A stretch of 64,000 nt of DNA from Pseudomonas sp. S30 (lineage in GTDB: Bacteria; Pseudomonadota; Gammaproteobacteria; Pseudomonadales; Pseudomonadaceae): the NCBI RefSeq assembly GCF_016518545.1, contig NZ_JACVTO010000020.1:45873-109872 (forward strand), in the 5' to 3' direction. The notes under the pieces were generated by a model. The model saw only the letters and a program-made list of their open reading frames with translations. It was not told the origin of the DNA and did not search any database. The translations under genes and the position numbers were made by a program. Positions 49,798-59,836 of the stretch are shown one piece after another. How positions within the stretch are numbered: position 1 is the first letter of the stretch; each line of letters opens with the position of its first letter.

Positions 49798-52700
49798 TCA
49801 GTCGGAACCCGGCGCGATCGAGGCAGGGGATCTTGCGCCAGAGTACTCTCGTCCCTTCTGCCCATCCCTGACATCGATGCGGAATTTGGCCATCCGTCCT
49901 TTCAGGCTCGTATCGCCGCCAATTTTCTTGTCCTCAGGCAGCACCAGGTCCGCCCCATCGAGCAGATCGTCCAAGTCTCCATAGAGGTCGGCTGCCTGGT
50001 ACACCAACCTTCCGGCACGCGTACCGATATCTATGGACCACAGATAATCAGCCTTCCAGCCACGCGTGATCTCATATTGATCAGCCAGCGAGAAATCGCC
50101 AACGCTGGATCCCAAGGAAGTAGAGTTCACGCGCGCGCCCATCCCGCGATAAGTCTTGGGCACAACGTTGAACCCTCTCATCCTCGGCTCGCCCAAGGTA
50201 TCGAATCCGTAATTCCGAGAAAGCACCTTGGGGATGTCCGGTGCGGTATGCCACGTCCGCCGACCCGCCCTGAAACCTCTGAGACGGGTCATGCGAAACG
50301 CCTCGCGGCCCCTTGCCAGGGTTAGCCCGACTCTGCGTGCGATACGCACTCCAAACAGCGCCGAAGCCCGCAGCCCCTTGCCCAACAGCTTGACGATGCC
50401 CATCGGATTACCGATCGAGAGGACTCCGGTGACACCCGAGGCTATACCCAGTTTGCGAGCAATGTCGGGGTGAGAGTCTTCGAGCATCACCGAAGCGACC
50501 TCCAGACCGAACGATACAAGATTCAGCGTCACCAGCGCTGCGATGACCCAGGCCGACGTGGCTCCGCCACTCAGGACAACGCTGGCGACACCGACGAACG
50601 TCAGGAGTGCTGACATCGCCAATCCTCGCCATCTGGATCCAACCGGCATGGGCTGAACATCACTCAGAAATTGCTCCAGCGAGTCGATCGTCCGCGCCTG
50701 ACCCCAGCGGCTCATCATGATTGCGCCGGAAGGGTCGTGCCAATTCACCGGATCCGGACAATGGACATAGTCGTTGAGGCCCCCTTCTCCGAACGGGCTC
50801 AGCCAGTCGGGTTGCAGATAACGGCACAGGGTCGGGTCATAGCAGCGATAGCCATTGCCGCTGTGGTAATGACCTGTGACGGGGTCACGGCGCATGCCGT
50901 TGTAGCCGATGGTGGGTGCTTCGGCGTCAGGAGCCTCGCCAAAAGGCAACAGTGCGTGGACGGTCAGGGTGTCGCCCATGACCTCCCCTACCACGCCGCT
51001 CTGTGGATCGTCGATCAACCAGCGCACACTGGCATTCTCATAGGTCGCCAAACCCTTGCTGAAGCTGAGCGCACGACCTGGCTTGCCCGACTTGTCATAC
51101 CAGATCTCACCGATCAACTCGTCGCCGTCGTACCGCAACTCCCGGGTGCTCTGGTCGTCTGCCACGTACTGAGCGACCAGGCGCTCATGGCCGTCGTAGT
51201 CGTACCGGGTCAATACCGTCTGCTGACTATCGCAGATCTGCTTCAACCTGCCGTCGGGGGTATAGCCCAGTGTTCGACCCTCCGCGTCGGTGGTCATGTA
51301 TCCGTTGCTGTCCCAGGCAAGCGATCGCGTGTCAGCGTCGCGCTGCACCACCGTGAGCCGCGTAGGGTCCTTGTCTGCATAGCTGAAGCCGACAGTGGAG
51401 GTGGTGTCGTTGGAATAGGTGGTGATGCATTGAGTCATGTTGCTCAGCGCGTCCCAGGCGAACGCTTGCAGTTTGACAGGCTGACCAGTGGTGTCGCGGG
51501 GCAGATGCTGGGAGGCCCCAGCGGTGCACGAATAGCGTTCGAGCCTGTCCAGAGCGTCGTATTCGTACGCCTCGGTGCGTAGCACCTGCTGCCAGGTTCC
51601 ACTTTGCTTGGTTTTCAGCATCCCTGCGCTGTTCCAGGTGAAACGCTGCTCGAACGTCATGCTGTCGTTGCGCTTGAAGGTCCGCCAGGTCTCTTGATCG
51701 AATGCATCGAATTGGCTGCAGACCTGCCACTGGCCACCACCGCGCAGCGCGTGTACATGCCGCGAGATGAGGTTACCGAATTCGTCGTGGATGAACCGTA
51801 CCTCCTCGTGATCTTTGCAGGTACGCAATGGTCGTCCCCAGCGATCGTCGAAACGCCGAAGCATGTGACCGTCCGCCAGCCGCACCGCCACCGTCGTGCC
51901 ACGTAGCGATTGCCACTGCAACCGACTGACAGTGCCGCGGGGTCCGCGCTCTTCGACGTGGTGGGCACCCGGCAGTTTTGCGGCGCAAATGGTCTGGCTC
52001 CACTCTTCAGCCGAGCTCGCCTCGGCAGTCGTTTCGCTCGCTTGGGCCTTGGACGTCCCCGACGCGGAGGGCGCTTGCGTGCCTGTAGTCGCCTGCGGCT
52101 TGACGCTCGAGCCGGTGGCGAACACGACTTTCTCACGATCGAGAGTCAGCTGTGCGAGAGACAGGTCGCTCGCCTGGTAGGTCATTGCCTCACCCGATTG
52201 CGCGAAGGACAGCAGGGTCTGGTCTGGCAACGTCACCTGGTCGTGCCCAAGTGCGTAACGCCGCGTACCCACGGTTCTGGCCGTCAATGTGGAGGGGAGG
52301 TCCAGTTCCTGCGTCGCAATCACGACCGAATCGACCTTCAGCTCCACCACCTGGGTACTGAAGCCCTTGTAACTGCGCTCGATGACGCTGCCGTCCGATC
52401 GTGTCATCTTGGTGACGCGCCCGAGCGCATCACGCAGTAGAGTGGTCTTGCTCGACACACCATCGAGCGTGCGTTGCAGTGCGACGAGGTTCCCGTTGCC
52501 GTCATACTGGCGCTGAATCTGCGTGTAGACTCGGCCCTGGGCGTCCTCCTGAATGTCAGAACGCTGAAAACCGCCATCCTGCAATTGCTCGGTGCGCTGG
52601 CGATGGCGAGCCCGCAGCTGCTCACCCAGCCCATATTCGACGGTGGTCTCTGAACCCTCGATCTGTCTGTTCCAAGGGGTGTTGCCAGGCGCCTCGCTTT

Positions 52701-55700
52701 CGGTAGTCGAGGTCAAGATCGCCTGTCCACCGGGGAGGTAGTCCCAGGACGAACCCCACCACATCTGCGCGGGTTCGAGTCCCACGAACTGCCGCTCGGA
52801 AATCGGCACAAAAGACGCCTTGTCATGGGGTCGCCACTGAGTCGACACCGTGCGACCCAGACCATCCTTGTGGTTGCGCACCTGTCCTGCGTCGTGCTGA
52901 GTCACGGTCTCCAGCCTGCTATCGCTGGAGTAGAGGATCGACAGGACATGCTCAGGCTTCTGGGCCTTCTTGTCCGCCTTCGTGCCCGCAAGCAGGCGGT
53001 AGCGCTTGCGTTCGACGATGCGTGCGAGCGCATCGTACTGCCAATGTTCGTCGATGCCATCTTGAAGCCTTTGCAGGCATCGGTGAGTCAAGCGCGATCG
53101 TACTTCCTCCTTCACCACTGCAGTCCCCGCCACCGTGGTGACCTTGACCCACAGGTGGATTCCGGCGGCATTCGGATTGTCCTCGAACGACTGAACGGTG
53201 ACGATACTCATGACGTCCTCGCCGAGCGAGGTCTTCTGCTCATCGGTGATCGACCAGACTTTGACTTTGCAGTCTGGTTTTTCGGTCTTGTTGGAGACCG
53301 GACTTGTACTGGTACTGCTACAGCGTACCAGCGCCGGCTTGTCCTCATCGACAAGGCTGAATGCAGTAGTGGCGTCGAGCAGATCAGCGTTGAGCGTGGC
53401 ACTGACCCCTTCGATCACCACCTTGTGAGCGATTTCCAGCACGTCCCGCTCATTGCGCTTGACGCTGCGGTATCCGTAAAGAGTGAGGCTCAGGGGATTA
53501 CCGAAGGGGTCGCATTGATACTCAGCCATCAGAGGCGATGGCACATCCGGCGGAATATCAGGGCATTCCAGGGTCGGAAGATTGCTTACCAACGGACATA
53601 CGACGCTATTGGCGCCCTTCACGTAATACGCGCGGTAGGCCCGACAGCCATCCGTGTCCTTGAGAAAGATGACTTGATCCTGTTCGTTGCACTTGCAACT
53701 CTGGCTCAGGGTGGCGATCTCGGTGTCTTTATCGGTAACCTGTACGTGGCTCGCGGCACGCTTTTCAGCGTGAACGGGCAAATTCAGACGCTGCACGAAA
53801 CTCAGTATCGGGGCGCTGAAACGATAGCGCCGGAAAAAATCATCCCAGTCCATGCTGCGCATGGCCGTGAGCAAGGCTTCATCTTGCGCAGCAGCGGCCA
53901 GGGCTGTCCGCTGTCGCAGCGGATCGATCGTGCACGATGCCAATAGCGTCACAACCTTCTGGCTCAGCGCCTCGAACGTGAGGTCGTGATGTTTCATGGC
54001 GTGTTTCACGATCTTGACCAGGTCAGCTTCGACTTGCATGTCAGGCGGCGTGCTGGATTGAGTGGAATCCTCGCCAGCCGTGGCTTCCAAAAGGTCATCG
54101 AATTCATCCGCGCCATCGATGAGTTCATCCAAGGTGTACCCTTCACTTTTGTCGCCCGCCGTGGATGGCACGGTGTTCGAACACTCCGTCAGGAACGCGT
54201 GCACCCGTTCGCCCACGCGTTCTTGCACCTCACCTATGTAGAACGCAGGATATTTGATCAGACTTCGTCCCTGCGCCTCCGTGAACACCGTGATCATTGC
54301 CTCTGAAGCGTCGCCATAAGCGACCTGGCGGCCTGCCCTGTCGAAGACATGGAAGTCGGCCGAAGAGTCCCCGCCGCTCCACTTGGTCACACCACAAGCG
54401 AAGTATTCATCTCTGAGATAGCTGCCTTTCCACGTGTAGTCACTCACTACGCTCTGCTGATCCCGATCCACAATGATCACGTGCTGTTGCACGGCGGGCA
54501 GTGCGGGACGCTTATCGGAAAATGTAAAGGCTTCAGGTGTATACCTGACGAACTCCGAGGATCCGTCCAGCTCTCTGACCTGATTGAGCACCCGATCCAG
54601 AGTCGGGTCGGCGCAGTAGCCATACTGCGCCTCATGCAGCAGAGCGCTGGTGTCGTTGCCCTGGAAACGCTGGACTTTCTGTAGCAGATAGTTGGCCAGT
54701 TCGAGCTTGACGGTGCAGCGTTCTGCTGCGCTGGACTTCCAGATGTCGAACGTGGCTTCGGTGGCGGTGTACGTGGCCTCGAAGAGGGATGTCGTGCCAC
54801 TTGTGATTGTCTGCAGAAGAAACTGGCCCTGTTGCCGCTTCCATGTCAGTGTCAACACCTTGCCGTGAATCGACACGATGCGCGAAGGAAGTAGCTGGAC
54901 GAAAGGCCGTTCGTAATACGCGATTCGCTGGTCCAGCTCTTGCACTCTGTCCTCCCACGCACTGACCGCCGCGTTCCAGTCCAACGTCGCGGCGCCATAG
55001 TAACCCACGGTCCAGATGGCCAGCAGCGCCTGTTGCTGGAAGCCTTCGGGCTTGGCCGGATACTCAGGTTTCGACTTGGCTTTGATGGCCCGCAGCAGTC
55101 GCAGGATCTCCTGACGAAGCGCATCATTGGGTTCTTGCTCGTCGCTGCCCTCGGCATTGGGCTTGCTAAGGATCTCCTGACGACCACTGGGCAGGTTCAG
55201 GGTGACTTCACTGTAGTCGGCATTACTGCGGATCACGCACTGGCTTTTGGTGAGAGGCTGGCCTTTGGCCAGATCGCTCCATTCAGATTCCGTAAAATCG
55301 ACCTGGACGCCATCGGCCATGATCAGGCGACGATCACGATGCTCGAGGCTGGCAAAGCGCCAGGCCCAACCATCACCCAGACCCGCTTCGTTGCCGCGCA
55401 ACGCCGAGTAGTGCATCGTCAGATCGCAGACCGGCCCAAGACCCTCCAGCCCGTGCAAGGTCGCGACGGGGTAATGCGCGTGGAACAAGCCTGTACGGCG
55501 GTCGACTCCGGTTTCACTCTGTCCACTGACATCGAATACTTCAGACCGGAACGTATTGCCGTAGTCTTCACACAGCGCGCTACTTGGAATGTACGCCGCA
55601 GGTGCTGCCGGCGGGGTGAAAGACACATTCTGGACGCCCTGCCAGAACAAGCCTTCGGTGAAGACGCCCGCATATCCGATCACCAGTTCGGTTGCATCGC

Positions 55701-57444
55701 ACGCCGATTCTGGATAATCCAGAAGAATCTCATACACGCTGTTCTTGATCCTGCCCCGCCAGACGATTCGCTCAGCGGACACCTCGACAGGCACCTGCGT
55801 GTTCTCCACGTCGTAGCTCAACATGCCATCGCGCGCTTCGGCGCGCGCGCAGTCTGCAATGCTATAGCCTTTGCCGATTGCCGCCTGGCTCAGCCGAAAC
55901 TCGAGATCTCCCATCAGCCAGCCCACCACGACGCACGCGCGTCGACGGCTGAACTGGGTTTTCATGTTGAGCACTGCGTTCACCAGGCGGGTCGGCGCAG
56001 GCTGGTTAGGCAGGTCATCGATCGGCAGCAGATAGTCTGCGTAGCGACTGGATTTCCATCGCTTGGCGTCGCCGACATTGTGCACGTCTGGGATCACCTC
56101 TGCGAACCGTGACGACCAGATGCGCAGCGCGCCGGATGCCGTGGCGGTGCGATCGAGCTGGCCATTGGCATCTTCATGACCCACCCGTATCAATGGCCAT
56201 TGCAGGCCATTCATGTAGCCTTGCAACGCGTCCAGCCAGCCATCCTGATCCTCGGCAGCCGTCACGGCTGATTCTGGAATGAAAACGTCCAGGTGCATCA
56301 GCTTCTGGTTGGCACAATGGCGTACCGTGAGCATGACGGCATCGCTGGTATCGCCCCAGGCTTCGTCCAGCCTGGGACCCGGTAGCCAGTTTTCCGCATC
56401 GGGCAATGAGGTGCAGATCCGTATACCCTCGCCACGGTGCCACAGTGTCGCTTGAGTGCTGCCGCTGGCGACCTCCATGCTTCCAGGCGTTGAGCTTTCT
56501 CCCACATGCAGCCACTGCCCCACGGATGAATCCCTGACGGCCTCGGCCCATGCACTCGGCCATTGATCCGCTGGCCTTTGCTCGAGCGCTGGTGTCCAGA
56601 CGAATTGATCGAGCAGGCGATGCGAAAAAGCGTCGTATACCTGAACCGTGATCGACTCACCCTCAGCGAGAGGGTCAGTGGCATTGAACGCTCGCGCCGC
56701 CCACCAGTGACACTCGTTCAACGTCAAGCAGAGTTCGGCGCACTGGGGTACCCAGAACGCATTGGCGGTCGCAGCGGGTGTCACGGTGCAGGCAGCGTCC
56801 AGTACGCCGGCTCGGATCAGGTGGCTGTTCAGGTTCACCTGTTTGCACAGCGCCTCGGACCATGCCTGGCCTGTCTGGGCGTCCTCAGGGGTGAAGAAAT
56901 GCTGCTCGTAAAGATGCTGAGTCGTCAGATCACGGACCTGAAGCGACAGGGTCTGGCCGGAACCCAGTTGGAACGCGTCGTTGCACGCTAGCGCCTGAAC
57001 CAGGTTGCCGGCGAAGGGCGCAGTGGTGAACGAGCGGAACTTGGCATGATTCCAAAGCCGCAGCGCATCGCCTTGGGCTGCGAAGGCGCCGTCTTGCCAC
57101 TGACCGGCCGTCATGGACAGCCCACTTGCGGCGATGCTGGCAGCGAACGCCTCCGGCCACTGGGCAACCGATAACGCATTATCCTCAGGGGTGAAGCGCC
57201 ATTCGGTCATTTCACCGTCCATCAGGTTCACCAGCAACGCACTGAGGGTTTCACCCTCGAGCAGATCACGCCCGCCCTGGATGGGACAGCGACTGGACCA
57301 GCCGGTCTCGACACTCCCCGCCCGCTGCCAGGTGAAGCCACTCATATCAGGGAGCAGTCCTGCAGGCTGGTTGGTCATCACATAGGGGACAGCCTGTGAC
57401 GCGGTCTCGACGGGGGTATGCGGTTTTTTGCTAGCACCTGCCAT
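49798..57444 (-). CDS. Giant Rhs/YD-repeat protein (2548 residues) with unassigned C-terminal domain
   Basis: Residues 66-450 contain four diverged tandem repeats of about 100 residues (see finding). A long YD/Rhs beta-helical region follows (begins near RTGLFHAHYPV, with DGLGRTVSTQW and YDYDGHERLVAQY). The Rhs-associated core ends near residue 2240 with GYNGMRRDPVTGHYHSG, RYLQPDWLSPFGEGG and NWHDPSG. After the core comes a 308-residue tail: two hydrophobic helices (about 2275-2320), then a variable region (TYRGMGARVNSTSLG) that I cannot assign. This is the layout of polymorphic toxins and of TcC-like shells. There is no signal peptide. GGAGATCCACC precedes the ATG. No immunity gene lies downstream before convergent ybiT. 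Confidence 0.85.
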   Translation of the reverse strand: MAGASKKPHTPVETASQAVPYVMTNQPAGLLPDMSGFTWQRAGSVETGWSSRCPIQGGRDLLEGETLSALLVNLMDGEMTEWRFTPEDNALSVAQWPEAFAASIAASGLSMTAGQWQDGAFAAQGDALRLWNHAKFRSFTTAPFAGNLVQALACNDAFQLGSGQTLSLQVRDLTTQHLYEQHFFTPEDAQTGQAWSEALCKQVNLNSHLIRAGVLDAACTVTPAATANAFWVPQCAELCLTLNECHWWAARAFNATDPLAEGESITVQVYDAFSHRLLDQFVWTPALEQRPADQWPSAWAEAVRDSSVGQWLHVGESSTPGSMEVASGSTQATLWHRGEGIRICTSLPDAENWLPGPRLDEAWGDTSDAVMLTVRHCANQKLMHLDVFIPESAVTAAEDQDGWLDALQGYMNGLQWPLIRVGHEDANGQLDRTATASGALRIWSSRFAEVIPDVHNVGDAKRWKSSRYADYLLPIDDLPNQPAPTRLVNAVLNMKTQFSRRRACVVVGWLMGDLEFRLSQAAIGKGYSIADCARAEARDGMLSYDVENTQVPVEVSAERIVWRGRIKNSVYEILLDYPESACDATELVIGYAGVFTEGLFWQGVQNVSFTPPAAPAAYIPSSALCEDYGNTFRSEVFDVSGQSETGVDRRTGLFHAHYPVATLHGLEGLGPVCDLTMHYSALRGNEAGLGDGWAWRFASLEHRDRRLIMADGVQVDFTESEWSDLAKGQPLTKSQCVIRSNADYSEVTLNLPSGRQEILSKPNAEGSDEQEPNDALRQEILRLLRAIKAKSKPEYPAKPEGFQQQALLAIWTVGYYGAATLDWNAAVSAWEDRVQELDQRIAYYERPFVQLLPSRIVSIHGKVLTLTWKRQQGQFLLQTITSGTTSLFEATYTATEATFDIWKSSAAERCTVKLELANYLLQKVQRFQGNDTSALLHEAQYGYCADPTLDRVLNQVRELDGSSEFVRYTPEAFTFSDKRPALPAVQQHVIIVDRDQQSVVSDYTWKGSYLRDEYFACGVTKWSGGDSSADFHVFDRAGRQVAYGDASEAMITVFTEAQGRSLIKYPAFYIGEVQERVGERVHAFLTECSNTVPSTAGDKSEGYTLDELIDGADEFDDLLEATAGEDSTQSSTPPDMQVEADLVKIVKHAMKHHDLTFEALSQKVVTLLASCTIDPLRQRTALAAAAQDEALLTAMRSMDWDDFFRRYRFSAPILSFVQRLNLPVHAEKRAASHVQVTDKDTEIATLSQSCKCNEQDQVIFLKDTDGCRAYRAYYVKGANSVVCPLVSNLPTLECPDIPPDVPSPLMAEYQCDPFGNPLSLTLYGYRSVKRNERDVLEIAHKVVIEGVSATLNADLLDATTAFSLVDEDKPALVRCSSTSTSPVSNKTEKPDCKVKVWSITDEQKTSLGEDVMSIVTVQSFEDNPNAAGIHLWVKVTTVAGTAVVKEEVRSRLTHRCLQRLQDGIDEHWQYDALARIVERKRYRLLAGTKADKKAQKPEHVLSILYSSDSRLETVTQHDAGQVRNHKDGLGRTVSTQWRPHDKASFVPISERQFVGLEPAQMWWGSSWDYLPGGQAILTSTTESEAPGNTPWNRQIEGSETTVEYGLGEQLRARHRQRTEQLQDGGFQRSDIQEDAQGRVYTQIQRQYDGNGNLVALQRTLDGVSSKTTLLRDALGRVTKMTRSDGSVIERSYKGFSTQVVELKVDSVVIATQELDLPSTLTARTVGTRRYALGHDQVTLPDQTLLSFAQSGEAMTYQASDLSLAQLTLDREKVVFATGSSVKPQATTGTQAPSASGTSKAQASETTAEASSAEEWSQTICAAKLPGAHHVEERGPRGTVSRLQWQSLRGTTVAVRLADGHMLRRFDDRWGRPLRTCKDHEEVRFIHDEFGNLISRHVHALRGGGQWQVCSQFDAFDQETWRTFKRNDSMTFEQRFTWNSAGMLKTKQSGTWQQVLRTEAYEYDALDRLERYSCTAGASQHLPRDTTGQPVKLQAFAWDALSNMTQCITTYSNDTTSTVGFSYADKDPTRLTVVQRDADTRSLAWDSNGYMTTDAEGRTLGYTPDGRLKQICDSQQTVLTRYDYDGHERLVAQYVADDQSTRELRYDGDELIGEIWYDKSGKPGRALSFSKGLATYENASVRWLIDDPQSGVVGEVMGDTLTVHALLPFGEAPDAEAPTIGYNGMRRDPVTGHYHSGNGYRCYDPTLCRYLQPDWLSPFGEGGLNDYVHCPDPVNWHDPSGAIMMSRWGQARTIDSLEQFLSDVQPMPVGSRWRGLAMSALLTFVGVASVVLSGGATSAWVIAALVTLNLVSFGLEVASVMLEDSHPDIARKLGIASGVTGVLSIGNPMGIVKLLGKGLRASALFGVRIARRVGLTLARGREAFRMTRLRGFRAGRRTWHTAPDIPKVLSRNYGFDTLGEPRMRGFNVVPKTYRGMGARVNSTSLGSSVGDFSLADQYEITRGWKADYLWSIDIGTRAGRLVYQAADLYGDLDDLLDGADLVLPEDKKIGGDTSLKGRMAKFRIDVRDGQKGREYSGARSPASIAPGSD

Positions 57445-57651
57445 GGTGGATCTCCGGACGGTTTGGTCATGGAGTCCGGCGCAGGGACAAAGCGGCCGGA
57501 CGGCGTTGAGCCATTCGAAGATGTCCAGCCAGAACGCACAACTGACAAAAGTATCAGTGCAATCACCTCAGGCCCGCCCATCGGACTTCACCGTCCATTT
57601 ACCTCCAGGACCACAGGCCTGCGCATCCGGGCTTTGGTGCGAATCGAGCCT

Positions 57652-58950
57652 CTACCTAGGTGGCAGGCGGATCTCGAACCGAGCGCCTCCAAGCGTCGAC
57701 TGGGTCACGCTCAGCGTTCCACCCTGTCCTTCGATCGCCCGGCGACTGATCGCCAAGCCCAGCCCGAAGCCACCCGTACTCCGATCACGGCTGCGATCCA
57801 GGCGATAAAACGGCTGGAAAATGCGTTCGCGCTCCTCGGGCGGAATACCGATGCCATCGTCCTCGACTCTCACCACGCAACTGCCGTCGTCCTCGAGCGC
57901 GAGGCCGACCAGCAGCCGTCGATCACAGTAGCGCATGGCATTGCGTACCAGGTTCTGCACGGCGCGGGCGGTCAGTCGCGGGTCGAGCACGAAGCGCGGC
58001 AGCGCGTCGTCGGCTCGCACCTCCCACTGGATCTCCCGGCTGTCGAGCTCTTCGGCGAAACCGCCCAGCACGCTGTCGACCAGCTCGAGCAACGAGACCT
58101 CGACCCGCTCACGCACCTGTTCGGCATTTTGCAGGCGGCTGTAGGACAGCAGCTCGAGCACCAGTTCGTCCAGCTCGCGTACGTGCCCGACCAGCTCCAG
58201 CAGGCGTTTGCGGCTGGCCGGCGGCACTTCGTCGAACAGCAGCACCAGGCCGAAATCGAGCCGGGTCAGGGGCGTGCGCAGCTCATGGGACACGGCGTCG
58301 AGCAGTTCGCGCTGCTGCCGGACCTGGCGCTCGAGTTCGTCGGCCATGGTATCGAAGACGCCCGCCAGCTCGCCGATGTTCGAGCGTGGCGAAATCTGCG
58401 TGCGTTCGGACATCTCGCCACGCCCCAAGCGCCTGGCAGTTTCCTTCAGGCGTTCGAGGTCACGCCAGTGGGGCCAGACCCACAGCAGCAGACATCCCAG
58501 CAAGGCCGCGCCGATCAGTACAGTGACGCCCCATGACAGCACGTTGATGTCCAACGGATCCGGGGGCGAGGTCAGTCGCACGACCCACGTCTTGTCCAGC
58601 GGCGCCATGATCACCTGGTAATAGCCCCAGTCGGCCATTCGCACGACATGCTGGCCATGCTCCAGTCGCGCGCGCTCGCCAGGCTTGAGGTGGGCGCTGT
58701 CCATGCGCAGCAGTTGCACCTGCAGGGGGTCGAAGGCCGCAGCCAGTTCCCGTTCGACCGCCGGCCATTGCGCCGGGGGTGCCTTCTCGAACTGGCGGAC
58801 GATCAGCGATTGAATGCCGCGGGTCTGGTCGAGGTTGTAGGCCATGAAGCGGTCGTGGAAGGCGCCGACGATCGCGTCGGGAATCAGCAGCAGCGCACCG
58901 GCGTAAGTGACGATGATCAACAGGTACAGGCGTACCAGGAACTTGAGCAT
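57652..58950 (-). CDS. rstB: RstB-like sensor histidine kinase
   Basis: A 432-residue membrane kinase. Two transmembrane segments (about residues 5-24 and 139-158) flank a periplasmic region of about 110 residues; a HAMP domain follows. His222 in DAVSHELRTPLTRLD is the phosphorylated residue, and the ATPase boxes NLVRNAMRY, DDGIGIPPEERERIFQPFYR and GGFGLGLAISRRA are intact. It follows the RstA-like regulator gene by six bases on the same strand, the regulator being upstream. RstB in enterobacteria responds to low magnesium through PhoPQ and acid; the signal here is unknown. Confidence 0.87.
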   Translation of the reverse strand: MLKFLVRLYLLIIVTYAGALLLIPDAIVGAFHDRFMAYNLDQTRGIQSLIVRQFEKAPPAQWPAVERELAAAFDPLQVQLLRMDSAHLKPGERARLEHGQHVVRMADWGYYQVIMAPLDKTWVVRLTSPPDPLDINVLSWGVTVLIGAALLGCLLLWVWPHWRDLERLKETARRLGRGEMSERTQISPRSNIGELAGVFDTMADELERQVRQQRELLDAVSHELRTPLTRLDFGLVLLFDEVPPASRKRLLELVGHVRELDELVLELLSYSRLQNAEQVRERVEVSLLELVDSVLGGFAEELDSREIQWEVRADDALPRFVLDPRLTARAVQNLVRNAMRYCDRRLLVGLALEDDGSCVVRVEDDGIGIPPEERERIFQPFYRLDRSRDRSTGGFGLGLAISRRAIEGQGGTLSVTQSTLGGARFEIRLPPR

Positions 58951-58956
58951 GGTCGG

Positions 58957-59658
58957 TCAGCACTCCCACTCGACCCGACTGAACAGGTAACCCTTGCCCC
59001 ACACGGTCTTGATCTTGCGCGCTTCCCCTGCGTGATCGTCGAACTTGCGCCGCAACTTGGAGATCGCCACGTCGACCGAGCGATCGGTGCCGTTGAACTC
59101 GATGCCGCGCAGCTGTTGCAGGATGCGATCGCGGCTCAGCACCTCTCCGGCATTGCGGGCAAGGACCACCAACAGGTTGTATTCGCTGCTGGACAGCTCG
59201 ACCTCGACGCCTCGCCAGCTGACCAGGCGCTCGGCCAGGTCGATGCTCAGACCGCCGATCTCGATCAGTTCATGGTCCAGCCGAGGCTCGCCGACGCTGC
59301 TGCGGCGTAACAGGGTGCGCACACGCGCCAGCAGCACGCGGGGTTCGCAAGGCTTGTTGACGTAGTCGTCGGCGCCCATCTCCAGCCCCAGCACCTGGTC
59401 GTGGCTGTCGTCACGGGCCGTGAGCATGAGGATGGGCAGGGTCTGCGAGGCCTGGCGCAGCAGACGGCAGACTTGCAGTCCATCCAGGCCTGGCAGCATC
59501 AGGTCGAGGATCACCAGGTCGGGACGCTGACGGCGGAACTCATCCAGCACATGGTCGCCGCGGGCGATGACGTGCACATGGAAATCATTGCGTTGCAAGT
59601 AGCTGGCGATCAGCTCCGACAATGCGCTGTCGTCTTCGACCAGGAGAATGTTCGGCAT
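58957..59658 (-). CDS. rstA: RstA-like OmpR-family response regulator
   Basis: A 233-residue regulator. The receiver domain has Asp52 in LVILDLMLPGLDG and the usual Lys in NKPCEP; the C-terminal winged helix-turn-helix reads LSSSEYNLLVVLARNAGEVLSRD. It then shows the very RstA-like LRGIEFNGTDRSVDVAISKLRRKFDD and KTVWGKGYLF. It is first in a two-gene unit with the kinase and divergent from the RND pump genes, across a 178-base region that contains an RstA-box match (59768-59781). Confidence 0.9.
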   Translation of the reverse strand: MPNILLVEDDSALSELIASYLQRNDFHVHVIARGDHVLDEFRRQRPDLVILDLMLPGLDGLQVCRLLRQASQTLPILMLTARDDSHDQVLGLEMGADDYVNKPCEPRVLLARVRTLLRRSSVGEPRLDHELIEIGGLSIDLAERLVSWRGVEVELSSSEYNLLVVLARNAGEVLSRDRILQQLRGIEFNGTDRSVDVAISKLRRKFDDHAGEARKIKTVWGKGYLFSRVEWEC

Positions 59659-59767
59659 GGGCGCTCGATGACCACGAAAAAGTAAAGGACCGAAGCGGTC
59701 AGTCGTCGCAGAATATAGAATCCTACAGTGACCACGGCATGATCCTTACACTTTTTCACACACCCCC

Positions 59768-59781
59768 TACACAGCTTTACA
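59768..59781. promoter_or_regulatory. RstA-box match between rstA and the RND operon
   Basis: TACACAGCTTTACA has the TACA-N5-TTACA layout of the RstA box (TACATNTNGTTACA) with the repeat halves and spacing exact. It lies 55 bases upstream of the pump adaptor start. An additional TTACA is at 59746-59750. Confidence 0.6.
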
Positions 59782-59836
59782 GCCCGCCCAGTGATGGCTG
59801 CCGTAGCATAGCCACCGTCCTAACTGGAAGAATTCT

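Noticed and set aside
50100..50160. ADP-ribosyltransferase signature in the Rhs C-terminal tail (TYRG then STS)
   Set aside because: Arg2433 and the STS at 2441-2443 are only eight residues apart, far less than in R-S-E type toxins, and the expected catalytic Glu has no clear counterpart (Asp2499 is the nearest fit). I left the domain unassigned.
49798..57444. Classical TcC component of an insecticidal Tc toxin
   Set aside because: The protein is far longer than TcC, has four N-terminal repeats, and no tcA- or tcB-like gene is near. The resemblance is limited to the Rhs core and a variable tail.
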